From assembly GCF_020520425.1 (NCBI RefSeq), contig NC_079487.1:52056719-52120718 (forward strand): a stretch of DNA of 64,000 nucleotides. The letters run 5' to 3'. This document shows, in pieces, positions 1-11,628 of the stretch; the first letter of the stretch is position 1; the number at the start of each line of letters is the position of its first letter. The notes under the pieces are model-generated. The model was not told the origin of the DNA. It saw only the letters and a program-made list of their open reading frames with translations, and searched no databases. The translations under genes and the position numbers were made by a program. The DNA comes from Spinacia oleracea (taxonomy: Eukaryota; Streptophyta; Magnoliopsida; Caryophyllales; Amaranthaceae).

Positions 1-996
1 AGCAGATCTCAGTTGGAAAATTCTCTTTCCAAAATTTATCTTATTCTGGCCTATTTTGCTATAAATAGGGCCTCTAAAAATCGGAAAATAACACACAATT
101 ACAACCCTAAACCCTTAAGATTGAGTATTGACCGAAGCTTTCTAAGTCCCGATTTGTGTGTCTTCCGCTTTAACACACTATTAAGCGGACCCTGCCCGCA
201 CGACCGCCTGATCACTGAATCCTGCCGAAGTGCTGCTGAAACCTAAACACAATCCTAAGCCCTAAATACGATCAAAACTCTGGAAGAATCATGTCCCATA
301 ATCAGTCAGTCGTCGGAAAGTTCTAAAACCAAACGGAAATCTAGCAAAATCAAGTGGTAGGTGTTCCTGAGAACCACAGTAAACCCTACGCTTTGCTGTA
401 ACGTGAATTATATTTTTATTGTTTTCCTCGCCCTATAAATTTTCTAACTTTAATCCATTATATTACTCACGCCTAAATCAGATAACTCTTGGAGAAATTG
501 GTTTATTGTTAGGCACCTTAAATCAATCTAAATCAGAGTTTTAACATCTGTTTTAGTAATATCTGTGCATTAAAATAAATCAAGAGTAGTAATGTAGCAT
601 AACTCATGTCCCATCATCGTAACAATTGTACTAGTAAGGACCGCGCCGCGTGGGCTAATGCTGGGCACTCCCTGTATTAGTAAACGTCCCCCAAACTCTC
701 AATCTCTGCTCCGCTGGATGCTACGTTGAGGGATCTCCACATCAGGGATCACAAGGGAATCTATGGCCGTCGTGAATCACACATGTTCGCACTCCAGGCA
801 TGTAACGATAACCGGGTTTTGTCAGTTTTTTTAAACTGAATGGCGACTCCTAAAAGACTAGTAAAAAGAGGCTAACGCCCACAGTTAGTCCCTATTTACT
901 TAATATGCTTGCCACATCCAGACGAGGGAAAAGTCTTGCGGGACGTACACTCTTTCTTTTAAGAGGCACCCCGTCGTGTTTTTCGACACCCTCACA
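1..996 (+). repeat. Tat/Ogre-type Ty3-Gypsy LTR, 3' portion
   Basis: This stretch matches the LTR of element C (57301-62728) in order: a TATA box with the 'CTATAAATAGGGCC' context (around 60-70), the 'AACACACAATT' block, the 'GGGATCACAAGGGAA' and 'GCCGTCGTG' blocks (750-775), the 'AACCGGGTTTTGTCAGTTTTT' region and a closing 'CCCTCACA'. It is clearly diverged from C, so it is an older copy. The LTR ends at 996 and is followed directly by pararetroviral sequence rather than by the primer site seen after C. It is therefore a 3' LTR or a solo LTR that landed in the viral copy. Its left end is outside the window. Confidence 0.8.
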
Positions 997-1443
997 GATG
1001 GTAATAAACTACTCCCTCCGTCCCTTAATACTCGACTTATTTTGACTTTTTGCACTATTCACATAATTCACTTTGACCCTAACAAATGTTAATATATAAT
1101 ATATTGTTGGCTTCATCTTAATATATATTTTCAAATTATAATATTTTTATAAGTTTTTATAATATGTAGTTAAAGAAATTTGTGGTCAAAGTTGTGCATT
1201 GGCAAGAGTGTCCGGTCAAAACAGGTCGAGTATTAAGGGACAGAGGGAGTATAAGATGCTAAACGATAATACTGTATTTGACGGATACTATATTCCTAAT
1301 AAAACAGTGTTATTTAATAGGATACAATAGAAGCCATTTGGTTTTCAAAAATGGATTGTAAGAGTGGATATTGGCAAATAAAGATGGAAGCAGCCAGTAC
1401 TTCATTAACAACATTTAGTGCTCCACAAGGTCACTATGAATGA
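997..1443 (+). pseudogene. Pararetroviral reverse transcriptase fragment, broken
   Basis: The translated pieces either side of the MITE (997-1011 and 1250-1443) carry the conserved fingers/palm blocks of caulimovirid reverse transcriptase, ending just after the 'PQGHYE' block. Breaks seen: the 238-bp MITE insertion at a TA, a frameshift with a TAG near 1329, and a TGA where the family has tryptophan at 1441-1443. Everything downstream in RT, including the catalytic aspartate pair, and all of RNase H is absent. The LTR at 1-996 removes or displaces the upstream part. A gypsy element is the alternative source, but the blocks read more like Caulimoviridae. Confidence 0.7.
1012..1249. mobile_element. 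Stowaway-like MITE inside the viral RT
   Basis: Terminal inverted repeats begin 'CTCCCTCCGTCCCTTAATAC' and end with the near reverse complement at 1230-1249. A TA dinucleotide flanks both sides (1010-1011 and 1250-1251). The interior is AT-rich and non-coding. Removing it with one TA restores continuity of the viral frame across the site, so the MITE arrived after the virus. Confidence 0.85.
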
Positions 1444-1804
1444 CACAACAAACTCCTGCAAACCAGATGGAGAAATTGGTTGCAGAGAGAAACACTCTCA
1501 TTAGAGAAATTGATGAAGCTATGGAGTAGGTTTCACCCTCCACTTGGGAATTAATGCAGGCCATAATAAGAGGTCAAGAGATGGCCTTATCAAAGGTTGT
1601 CATCAAGCAGTCAGGAGATTCTTGATGTTCAAAGTATTAAACATGATACTCTGACTCATCCCTGGTTTACAAAACATTATAATTAATAAAATAAGAAATA
1701 ATGATTTTAGAGCTTGGTACAAGATAGTAGTATCAAGGTCAAATCGTTATTATGATATTCTAGACCTTTGGGGACAACGAGTCTGTTTCCCTAACAACTC
1801 TGGA

Positions 1805-2269
1805 GTGGCTATGTTACCTATTCATCCGAACAGTAATAGAGATATTCATGGGAATATTATCCAATATATAGAAGAACATTATAAGGCTTGGAGCTACGAA
1901 ATGGTTTGCAATATCAATCCACTTCCTAGTCCGAGTGATGATTTCTTTCCTAGACTAACAAAGTTCCAACAATATGTATTCAGAAGAGCTCAGCGCTTTG
2001 CCAAAGATTATAACTACTTGGATGTCACGATACAATGTGCTAATATAGAAGTTGTCGAAGGAAAAGTAGGTTCTCCTCATTACCTAATGATCTTCGGAAG
2101 GGAGAAATATAGAATGAAGGATCGTGTTTGTGTTAAACAAAGGATGGTGAAAATCCTACTGAAGCAAGAGCATTTGGATTTTTCTACATATATAGCTCAA
2201 TATCTCAATCAGTTCTTGTGCATAATTGAAGTTCTTCCTATAATAATTCATGAGGAAACACCACAGTAG
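1805..2269 (+). pseudogene. Remnant of a downstream pararetroviral ORF
   Basis: An open frame ending in TAG at 2267-2269. It stays open upstream of 1805 to about 1661, beyond an in-frame TGA, without a convincing ATG. I do not recognise the protein. It is rich in aromatic and basic residues and has no zinc finger or protease motif that I can see. Its place between the RT fragment and the viral-type promoter suggests the second ORF of a florendovirus-like genome, but that is positional inference. Short open pieces at 1440-1530 and 1530-1640 in other frames look like further decay products of the same region. Confidence 0.4.
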
Positions 2270-2689
2270 TAGCTCCAGTGATGATGAAAAGCTACCTTGA
2301 AGAAGACATGACTCATTTAATCACTCCATGAGTACCTAGAGAACGTAGAAGCTGGAAGGTTTTTATCCTTTGAAGGCAAAGAGAACCTATTTGAAGCATT
2401 CATGACTTGGGATGAAGTTTATGCAGCTAGTTGTATCCAAGAGTTCTGCAGAGATAATGGAATCACAGAGGACCCCATGACAGAAATCTGGCAGAATAAT
2501 ACTGGAGATGAAGGCATGCATAACATAATGATGGACTAGAACCCAAACAATCAGCAAAGCATATGAATACTGAAGCATTATTGCAACTTTCACTGCATAA
2601 AACTTTTAGTGTATGGTTGATATTGGATTGTTGAGTCATGTAATAGTATTTTTCCCACTTTTAGTGTCGGTCATCTTGTATTCCCTCCT

Positions 2690-2697
2690 CTATATAA
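2690..2697 (+). promoter_or_regulatory. Pararetrovirus-type TATA box
   Basis: 'TATATAAA' with the downstream context 'GGGAAGTAGTCAAGAG' and a purine-rich leader resembles caulimovirid full-length-RNA promoters. An AATAAA lies about 165 bp downstream (2859-2864), the spacing expected of a terminally redundant pararetroviral transcript. It lies about 800 bp upstream of the presumed first exon of the AAF-like gene and on the same strand. Confidence 0.5.
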
Positions 2698-2858
2698 AGG
2701 GAAGTAGTCAAGAGTAGAAGGCAGAGTTCTTGGAGAGTCCTCTAGAGCAGCAAACTTGGATTGAGAGATAGATTGACATTTCCATCTCTCTTGAAGCAAA
2801 GCAACTCTAGTTTTCTTCTTGTATTTAGATTCTTGAGTGTTGTAAGCTTTTCAAGTTT

Positions 2859-2864
2859 AATAAA
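2859..2864 (+). terminator. Poly(A) signal of the pararetroviral copy
   Basis: AATAAA in the context 'TTTAATAAAATCC', downstream of the viral-type TATA box and after a T-rich leader. It probably ended the viral full-length transcript. Confidence 0.45.
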
Positions 2865-2890
2865 ATCCTTCTTTCAGAAGGGAACGTTAT

Positions 2891-3499
2891 CCATTTGAAC
2901 CTTATATCTTAAATAAATTATTTTCTTGTTTAGAAGACCATCATTTAAAAACCAACCAAATTAGATAGAGACTATGATCAAAGGTAGGAAACGAAATTGA
3001 TCTGTGATGTGCTTGATCTAAGGAAGGCAAGGTTAAGGTTAGCTACCTTTATAAAGCCGGAAGCTGAGAAACGCCGGAGTATTCAATGCCGACTACGTTC
3101 AGGTATTGGTCAAATCTCTTTATCTAGTCTATTATTGTGAAGCATGGTGGGCTTATAAGATATAAGTAGAAGAATTGTGATAATTAGTACCATTAAAAGT
3201 CTTTAAGTAAATCATTATGTTCGAATTGACAAATAAAGTTGCTTTTAAAAAAGGTATTTTGTTTTATAGCTACTTGCTATTAAGTATTTGATACTGTCAA
3301 ACATCTTGTGTTTACTGTCATAACTATAGTTATACTGTCAAAGTTCGACTAATTAGTTTTGTATGGAGGAGTTATCGATTAAACATAAATAATAAATCCA
3401 ATTATTAATTACCATAACTAATTAGGGGTTCCTTAAAAAAAAAGAAACTAATTAGGTTGGTTGTGTGTGTGTGTGGAGTGAAGCGAAGACAAACGTGGG
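2891..3499 (+). promoter_or_regulatory. Probable promoter region of the AAF-like gene
   Basis: AT-rich non-coding DNA between the pararetroviral copy and the presumed leader exon. A (GT)n stretch lies near 3460-3474. I see no clear single TATA box and no gene here. Part of 2900-3120 may be further viral leader. Confidence 0.35.
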
Positions 3500-3727
3500 A
3501 TGAGCATGGGTGAACAATTGTCGTACACAAATGACAAAAGAAGCAAATGTCGACACAAACATATCCAATCCAACAAAATTCTAAAGCTCAATTGCTGCCT
3601 ATTACTTCATCCTAGTGGTGCCAATTTACTCTCATCTCGCTTTCACCTTCACTACTGCCTACAATATTTATTATCTTCTGCACCCAGTTTCTTTCTCCTC
3701 TCTTTCTCTCTCTTGCTTTCTCTCAAG
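3500..3727 (+). other. 5' leader exon of the AAF-like gene
   Basis: A CT-rich stretch ending 'TCTCTCAAG|GTCAGT' gives a good splice donor at 3727/3728. A matching acceptor 'TTGTTCTAACAG' ends at 4853, 58 bases before the start codon. This implies a 1126-bp intron in the 5' UTR, common in plant genes. The upstream limit of the exon is approximate. Confidence 0.5.
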
Positions 3728-4337
3728 GTCAGTTGTCTACCCTTTCTCAATCTCTTTGTTTTAATTCGTTTTTACTCTTATCTCAATTTCTTTAATTATT
3801 CCTCTGTTTGGTTACAATATGATGTTTTCTAACTGATTAAATACTTCCTTGAATCCTTAATTCTAAGCATGCTTCATTTATTAAGTAGGATAGTGTTGCT
3901 ATTTGTCATAATAAGTTAGTTTCTGAAAATAATGCTGCAGTTTTGTAATGGACTTGTAATATTGAGATATTTCATTCATGTTTTGAAATTGTGGCTCATT
4001 ACAACTATTGTTACTGTATTCTGTTTGATCATTATAAATGATTGCATTAAAAATTTAACATAGTTGTGATTATTATGGAATTGAGTGGGAAATGTCGAAA
4101 TGGTGGAATTTTGAATGTTTCTAAAATTTTTAGGAAGAATAGTATTTCCAAGAGAGATTTCAACTAGACGAACCATTGGAATTGATGTCCTACTCCTAAT
4201 TAAAGATTTTATTTAAAGGACAAAGGAAGCATCTTGCTAAAGCGACCATTATTTAGGAACAAGGGTGACTAATTGGCATAAAATCATAAATGAGTACGGG
4301 ATTGCTCTTAGGAGTGTGGACTATGGAGTAAATTATA

Positions 4338-4593
4338 CTTCCTTCGTTTGGAAATACTCGCAACGTTTGATCTTTTTACACTATTTATACTCTACTTTGA
4401 CTATTGTTGGTGTTTTATATGTCATGTAAAACATAGTCATGTGGGATCTTGTTAGATTCGTCTTAATGCGTAATTTCAAAATAACAACCTTTTTTTATTT
4501 TTGCTTGAAGAGAATTTAAGATACTAACGATCAAAATTTGCATTGACATGCGTGAAAGTGACCAACGTTGCGAGTATTTCTCAACGGAGGAAG
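4338..4593. mobile_element. MITE in the 5'-UTR intron
   Basis: Terminal inverted repeats 'CTTCCTTCGTTTGGAAATAC' and its counterpart ending at 4593, with TA on both sides (4336-4337 and 4594-4595). Both ends share the 'ACTCGCAACGTT' sub-terminal block. Non-coding. Confidence 0.8.
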
Positions 4594-4911
4594 TACTTCA
4601 TTTTATAACTCGAATCAACTATGTGATTATAGGTTTACAGAAAATACATGTCTATAGTTGAGAATTGCTTTCTATTTTTCTGAAGAGTCATCACTGCTGT
4701 CTTGTTGGGTTCATGTTTCTTAAGTTCAAATGTGCCCTAGTATAATACATACTATGATTCTCATTTTTTGTTCTTTGTTAGCTGTTGTCTTTCACTCGTT
4801 AGTAGTGTAGTGTATCATGGTAATTACCCTCGTTCTTTGTTTTGTTCTAACAGTGAGCTCTGGTCAACGAAATGTCTATCAGTGTAGTCAGCTTCAACTT
4901 CTGATCTTCTC

Positions 4912-7900
4912 ATGGCGCTAACCTCAAGCAAAGTATTAAGATATCCTGCTGTTGCAGATCAAACTGCTAATTCTAACCGACAAGCAATTTTATGTTCTAT
5001 ACCTAATTCTCCAAGATCGAGTTTCCATAGTCGAAATCAGGGAGCCTGCTTAAGAAGATTGTGCAGTGAGCGTAGCGAGGAATCCAGGCCGAGTCCCCCT
5101 CCGGGAAGTCTATGGGGCCTATGCAGAAGACCTATAAGCTATTCTAGATGCCGGAGATTATTAATGCAATGCCATTTGTCAGGAACTCCTCAGACAAAAT
5201 CAAGAGAAAGCAGCAGACATGCTGGTGAATCTGCAGATATAACTGGGTAGTGTGAATAACTTCTTCTACACACTCTTCTCTGGCATTTGTTTGTTTTCAT
5301 ATGATTTTTGGAGGGTATTCATTTTCTGTTCCCTTCATCTTTAATTTGCCCAAAATGTTGAATATTTTTCCTTACTCTAGTAAAGCTCCGTTCATTCTCT
5401 CCCCAAAGAATTATCCTGTTAGTGTCTTGTTTTTCGAGTTACAAACCAAGTATTTACTTTGTCTAAAATTGTCAAGATATTGGATGCCATCAGCAAGAAT
5501 CTTCTACTATTTACTGGAAAAATAGATCTTATGAAAGCAGCTTTTCACTTATGCAATAAAGAGGTCGTAATGGTTCCTCTCTAGTGTACAATGTTGCTGA
5601 GTGATTACCTGGGATCTAAATCAGTTAATCATCATGTAGTCACGATCAAAGTTCCCGACTCGTGTAGAACAACAAACATATGAAGATGCATTGTGTGATC
5701 TGCAATTTTAAGTTATTACTGGGTGATATTGTATGTGTTTTGGAGCTTGGAATGAGCTCTTTCCTACTATCATTTTTTAATATGTGCAGAATTTATGCTT
5801 CCAAGCTTCTAGAAGTGTTTATGCTCAATTATTCATTTGAAATATCTTGCTTATCTTTGTTGTGGAAAGAAGTGATGTTTCTATCCCTTACTGTTTGTGA
5901 GTACATTTAGTCTTCAGCAAATCTCATATATTAAGCTTTTATAAATTAAATATCTTGTGTTTAGAGATCTCTGTTATTTTCCAGAGAAGGGATTGAAGAG
6001 AAGGAAGCTCAGAAATCTGATGGAGGCCAAGAGTTAGCTTCCACAATTCAAGGACTAGCAGAAGCCTATAAATACGTTCATAATGATGCAAAGTTTGTTA
6101 ACGAAAGAGCACGTAAAGATATTGTCTTACTTTCTCGGTAATGCTGATATTTTGATAACTTAAGTTGTTTCTTTCCCTCTTTTAATATCTTTACCAATAT
6201 AAGCGTTGACTGATTAATTTCCGAAAGTTGCTATGTTTCTTGATATAGTTGCATCTTAGAATTATTGAACGTAAAATATTACAGTTCCTGATATTTCTAC
6301 GAGGGATCTCAATCAAAATATTCCCTTTTTTGTTTGCAATGATGTAGATGGTTTTGTAGGCTAGATTAAGTCAGAAGTCAGAATCATATACGTCAGTAAA
6401 TGAAAAGGTCATCATGGATAAATTAATTGTGGGATAGGATCGCACATAATTGCACTAATGTACTTTTAGATTCCATGCTGTGTTGTCAAAGTGAAATGTC
6501 TGTGATATGGAGGTAAAGTTTATCCAATCAATAAGAAGTTTTGACAATAACGTCGTGCCTTCAATTGACAAAAAGGCGGTAGACGACTTTTATAATCAAA
6601 TTCATATTGGACCCTAATATGACTTCTTTATTGTTAACGATGGTGATGGTTGTAGTGATATTGTACTTCCCTTAGGGTATATGAACTTCTCAACAGTGAT
6701 TGATCCTTTAATTTATTGCAGCCAATTATAGTCCTCTGGTGAATCTCGTTAGTAAAATTCTTGCTCATTACTTTCCTTTCTGTTTTCTTTGCAGTGGTCT
6801 ACGCAGCCTTGATGCTCGTGCACGTCAGGATGTAGCTATCCTCGGTTTGGAGTTTCTTAAACTAGATGGTGAGGTCATACTTCATAGGCATTTTGTTTCT
6901 AAAGTTTTGTTCTGTCGTTGCAGAAATCCTTCTTTCATAAAGAGTTGTCTTTTCTCTAATCATATCCACATCAGGCCTCGTGCTGTTCCTGATTAGTGAG
7001 GACAAGAAAAAGTTTGAACGTGCATAACATTACCCCTTCAAATTCAGATTTTTTTTAACAAGTTTGATTTGAGTGTAGATAGCCTACAATTTCATAGAAA
7101 AAGGAGAGGTGCATGAAGATTTTTTTTGTTCCATTGTCAAGGGACAAAATTTATATAAATTTCAATTCATACTTATCTATCAATTGAAATTCAATTTTGG
7201 ATTGTTACTAGAGAATTTCAAAAGAAAAAGTGATGGTACCATCCCAAAAACCATTCCTTAATAGTGTTTTTAGAATTGTCATAATTCAATTTCGGAATAG
7301 CTTTCCCTCTTTAATTTTTTTTGACGGGTCAACCGCATACAAAAATGTGGTCTATTTTCTTATTGAATCACCGGTTGCTATAATTAATTGTCCTATGAAT
7401 GCTAAACTTTTCTCTGCGCTGTTTTTTCGTGACTTGTAGCCCGGGCAAGGGAAGATACTGAAAAGATTGACAATGATGTCAAGAGAAAGGCTGAACGCCT
7501 TCATCACATTGCTACAGTAAGCATTTTGATTTGTTGTTGTTTGAAATTGATCTATGAAGGTTTGGATATGTCATATGTGGCCCTATTCTTATTCTTAACC
7601 ACCACAGATTCTTAAAGACAAAGCAAAATCAAGACTAAAGACTGCAGCAGATCAACACTGGAGTGATGGAGCATTAGAGGTGTGCCTTACAAGTTACAAC
7701 ACTCTGTAAATTTACTTGTGTTACTACAAAGTTTATGCGTGCATACAATCTCTACAATTCACTCATGTTGGTCTTCCTGCTTTGTCAAAATGGTTCGTCA
7801 ACTTCCTGTATTACTTGTCAAAAACTGCATGTATGCCATGCATAATTAGAAGAACTTTTTTTTGGTTGAAGTTGTGCATAAGAAAATGTTTGGTGGTCGG

Positions 7901-10900
7901 CCTTTGTCTAGTTTATCTGTTTATTGTTCCTTACATGAATGAAAGTCTTGGATGGATGGTTATATTTGCATTCCATTAGATGATTCATATTATGTCTTTT
8001 AGGTATCTTTGTAGTGCCTATTGAGCCTAAGAGTTGTAATTGTAAAGTTTTAAATCATTCTTTCACTATCTGGTGTGTTACATGTTACTCCCTCCGTTTT
8101 CCTAAGTTCTACCCAATTACTATTCATTGTCAAACTTAAAAAACTTTGACCATGTCTCGTTATTTATGTAAAAGAAAAAGAATATCATGAGATGTCTTAT
8201 TAGATTTGTTTCATTATATTTTTAAAAATATCAACTTTTATAATATTTATTGATAGATATGAATGATCAAAGTAGTGCGTTGGAGACCGCGCAAAATGCA
8301 AGTGAGTAGAACTTAGGAAAACAAATATACTATGATGTCTTCTACTTTTCTTATTTTTCCTTTTCTTTTGGACTCTTAACCCACTCTCTATTGTTAAAGA
8401 TTAACACGGGTTGGTCCAGAACATAATAACAACATAAAAAAAAAGATTCTAACATAAATAAAGACAGAGCGCAGAAAAGCACGTTTCATGCGCTTCGTTG
8501 TGAGTTCCTCCAAAACGTTCCGTGACTAATTAATCGCTTTTACCTAGCGCTTAAGCGCGCCTTTTATACACTGTACCCACCTTGAAGAAATGGCTGTTAA
8601 AGCCATTCATATCTCAAGCTTTGTTGCTGGGAGTTGCATCAAGGACTCTCTTGACTTCTGTATGAGCAGCAGTCAATCTAGGACCTTTATTCATAATTTC
8701 AGGGTTGACAGAGGATCTGTTTTCAATTTTGGTGCCAAAGAGTGTGCCATAGACATCAAGGATAGTTTTCTGAACCCCCTCTACAGATTTAGTCCACCCA
8801 CCAGTATCTGTCTGTATTGAGTGAATTTTATTTTGCTTTGTTCTTTGTTTAATGATTTGATGAAAGCTCTAGAGTTCTCATCCCCATGTTCCAACCAATG
8901 CATTTTAGTGTTGGAGAAAAGAGATGTAGTTACCATGGGCTACTCTGTAAGCAGCTGCTGTTGTTTTTGTTAAGAGATTTTGAGATAATTCCAGCTAACA
9001 AACCAAGATATTCATGTCACAATGTTAGCCTGACATTGTAGCTTGTATTAGTAGGTAATACGATGTATGAACATTGTAGCTTGTATTTGTATCCCTTCTG
9101 AAGTTGGCATAATTTGTTCCTGCATGAAAATGACTTTGATCCAGGCTAAAATAATATGATGTATAGTACATGAAGGCCCTTGGATAAGTTTTTAAACGAT
9201 CTTTGGTGAAATCTTCTCTGCTTACAAGGACAAATTATAGAGGACTTGTCTACCAGGATGGGATTTGAATATACTTGTCAGTTCTTACCAATTCTTGTTT
9301 GAATAGACAAATGAACTAGACCAGAATGATTTATATCAGACAACCAGTTGAAAGCAGACAAGCTTACACCTTACACCTCGGTTGTTTGGAGGGATAATAG
9401 GTAGGGATAATGATTTCTTATTCCAACTCTCCCTTATCTCTCAAATTTTGTACAGGGGGGAGTGGGGGGGGGGGGGGGGAGTGGAAGGTATAAGGATGGG
9501 GATTTCTCCTTGAAATGTGAAAGGAAAACTTTACCTCTCATTACAATTGCTTTTTTCTTCCCGAAATTCCAATATTCGGCATTTGAATAATTACCCTCAC
9601 GCCATTATAGTTTGTTTGATGTTCTAGTATGCAACTTCATAATTATGTTTCGGTGACGAAACTAAAGAACATGGGTCAAAGGAGAGTGAAATGGGTTGAG
9701 ACTATTTACAGAAATTTAGAGTATGGGTCAGAGGAGAGAGAAATGATCTAAGTTGCTAAATGGAGTTCGGGAGAGAGAAAATTGGAGATGATGTGGGTTA
9801 GTGGGTATGAATTTCAAAAATGGCGTAGAGGAAGCTAGTGAAAGCTGATTATTTCTAAAAATATAACTTTACAATTTTAAAAGGGGCGATATAGTAAGTT
9901 TGTTGTTACATCCCAATATATTTCCACTATCATGCCAAACAAGGGATAGGGATAAAAGTAATGAATTCCCCGTGTGAATTCACTATCCTTGTCCCAATCT
10001 TTATCCCTAACCCTATCCCTATCCCCATCCCATCCCCATCCCCATCTCATACCAAACGAGCTGTTAGTACAGGGGAAGAGAACACTGTCCATAGTGCATG
10101 ACTAAAGTTCTGATAGAAATTCTGGTTAGTGTTCTATTTGCATCTACTCATTCAGATGATTTTGTCTCTTGGAACATATATTATGCACTATGTTAAGATT
10201 TCAAGATGTGAGATTGAATTGAAATGAAGGTTGTATATTGCTCATATTGTTTGGATTAATTATCATTCTAAAACTTTGTAAAGTATTGCTGGCTGGACGC
10301 TAGTGTACCTGGACACAAAACATCAACTTTCATTAGATGATGTTGACTTATGATTTCAGGCTGACTTACGGCGGGCTGACCTGCGTGCCAAGAGACGTGC
10401 GATGGGGGATACCCTTATGGCCCTAGAGGTGAAAACCATTTTCTTATTATCACATAAAGATTGTTTAGTAAAAAAAAAATCATACTTTAGGGAACTGAAG
10501 TCTTGAACTTTTTGTGTTGCAGTTTGTCAAGAACATCAATGATATTATGGTTAATAAGATGTACAAATTGTAAGTTCTTTGTTGAGGGGTAATTGATCTT
10601 TGTATTATTTTGGATGTGTAATTGTAATATGTCTTTTGGCCTTTAGTCCTCTGCGCAGGAAATATGGATCTCAAAGTATAATGCTTGAAAAGAATGGAAA
10701 GGCTCTCGATTTCTTTCCCGGTGAAGTGTCCGATGATCGGATCAATGCTATTCAGGTGCCTATTTTTTCAGTGCGTTGCTATTGATATAGCTAATAAGGT
10801 TTAAGCATAGAAATCTGATTCTTGTGAAGGTGTCGTTTTGCAGGAAGCTTACTGGAGCATGGCATACGCGCTTTCTGAAGCAGATGGAATTGATTACACA

Positions 10901-11628
10901 GATCCTGAAGAGGTTTGAAACTTTGAATTACAGAACACACTTGAATGTGACAGAAACAGAACTACTGATGTGTATCCTTTATGTTTATTAACCTGGTTTT
11001 CACTCTTGGATCTAGCTTGAGCTGCTGATTACGACACTCATAGACCTTGATGCTATGGATGGTAAATCAAGTGTATCACTCTTGGCCGAATGCTCTAGCT
11101 CTCCTGATGTCAATACTAGGTATCCTATTTGTTAATTAACCTGGTTTTCACTCTTGGTTTTCAGTTTAATGACTTTTTAATTTTAATTTTTGGTGGTTCA
11201 GTGGTAGAAAATCTAAAACTTTTCCTTACAGCAATGTTTATTTGTTGATCCCCAATTTTCATCCATAATTTAAACTATTGTATTTCTTTATGTAGGCAAG
11301 CAGTAGCCAACGCACTAGCAGCAGCTCCGTCAATGTGGACACTTGGCAATGCAGGCATGGGAGCATTACAGGTTTGTTGAGCATTACACTTAGTAATGTT
11401 GAGCATTACACTTAGTAATGCTACCTTTTTGGCCACAAATTCTGACAATAATAACTGCGAATATCAATCTTGCAGAGATTGGCGGAGGATAGTGACCCGA
11501 TTGTTGCTGCAGCTGCATCAAGTGCCATCTATGAGCTGAAGCAACAGTGGGATATAGAAGAGGGTGATAGCATGACATTTACGCTAAATCAGAATGGTGC
11601 AGAAGAGGATAATATCCAAACAAGCTGA
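4912..11628 (+). CDS. AAF: Senescence-associated protein AAF/SPA15-like, chloroplastic
   Basis: Twelve coding exons with GT-AG borders and matching phases: 4912-5246, 5985-6137, 6795-6868, 7440-7516, 7608-7679, 10360-10428, 10523-10569, 10647-10755, 10844-10912, 11016-11119, 11296-11371 and 11476-11628. They sum to 1338 nt, or 445 aa. The first 110 residues are Ser/Arg-rich and fit a plastid transit peptide. A charged helical middle ('FVNERARKDI', 'ARAREDTEKID') follows. The C-terminal third is HEAT-like ('TRQAVANALAAAPSMWTLGN'). From memory the middle and C-terminus match the Arabidopsis AAF (A-fifteen) and sweet-potato SPA15 family, known for induction in ageing leaves; the biochemical role is unclear. 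Intron 5 (7680-10359) is enlarged by repeats. The gene looks intact. Confidence 0.72.
8088..8330. mobile_element. MITE in AAF intron 5
   Basis: The left end 'CTCCCTCCGTTTTCCTAAG' is mirrored by 'CTTAGGAAAAC' near 8311-8321, and the matched block continues inward as 'GTTCTAC'. The outer right end has decayed. TA lies at both proposed borders. Confidence 0.65.
9375..10063. mobile_element. Possible non-autonomous TIR element in AAF intron 5
   Basis: The left edge 'CACCTCGGTTGTTTGGAGGG' loosely mirrors the right edge, whose reverse complement reads 'CAGCTCGTTTGGTATGAG'. It holds a G-run (9464-9479) and, near the right end, a C-rich CCCTA/CCCAT stretch (9984-10050). The match is imperfect and I see no target duplication, so the borders are tentative. 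No coding potential. Confidence 0.35.

Larger units (their letters stand above)
997..2890 (+). mobile_element. Degraded endogenous pararetrovirus (Caulimoviridae-like)
   Basis: An old, broken copy of a plant pararetrovirus. Reading left to right: a piece of reverse transcriptase (997-1443, split by a MITE), a deletion junction, remnants of a downstream open frame (about 1440-2269), and a non-coding tail with a TATA box in a 'CTATATAAAGG' context (2690-2697) and an AATAAA signal (2859-2864). TATA, short leader and poly(A) signal together resemble the terminal region that caulimovirids use for their full-length transcript. An RT frame followed by a second frame and then the promoter suggests a florendovirus- or petuvirus-like layout; this is inference. 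Frameshifts and stops make it non-functional. The right edge is approximate. Confidence 0.7.

Noticed and set aside
8590..8820. 76-codon open frame in AAF intron 5
   Set aside because: Starts with a good ATG but has no recognisable domain and lies in a repeat-laden intron. I could not separate it from chance.
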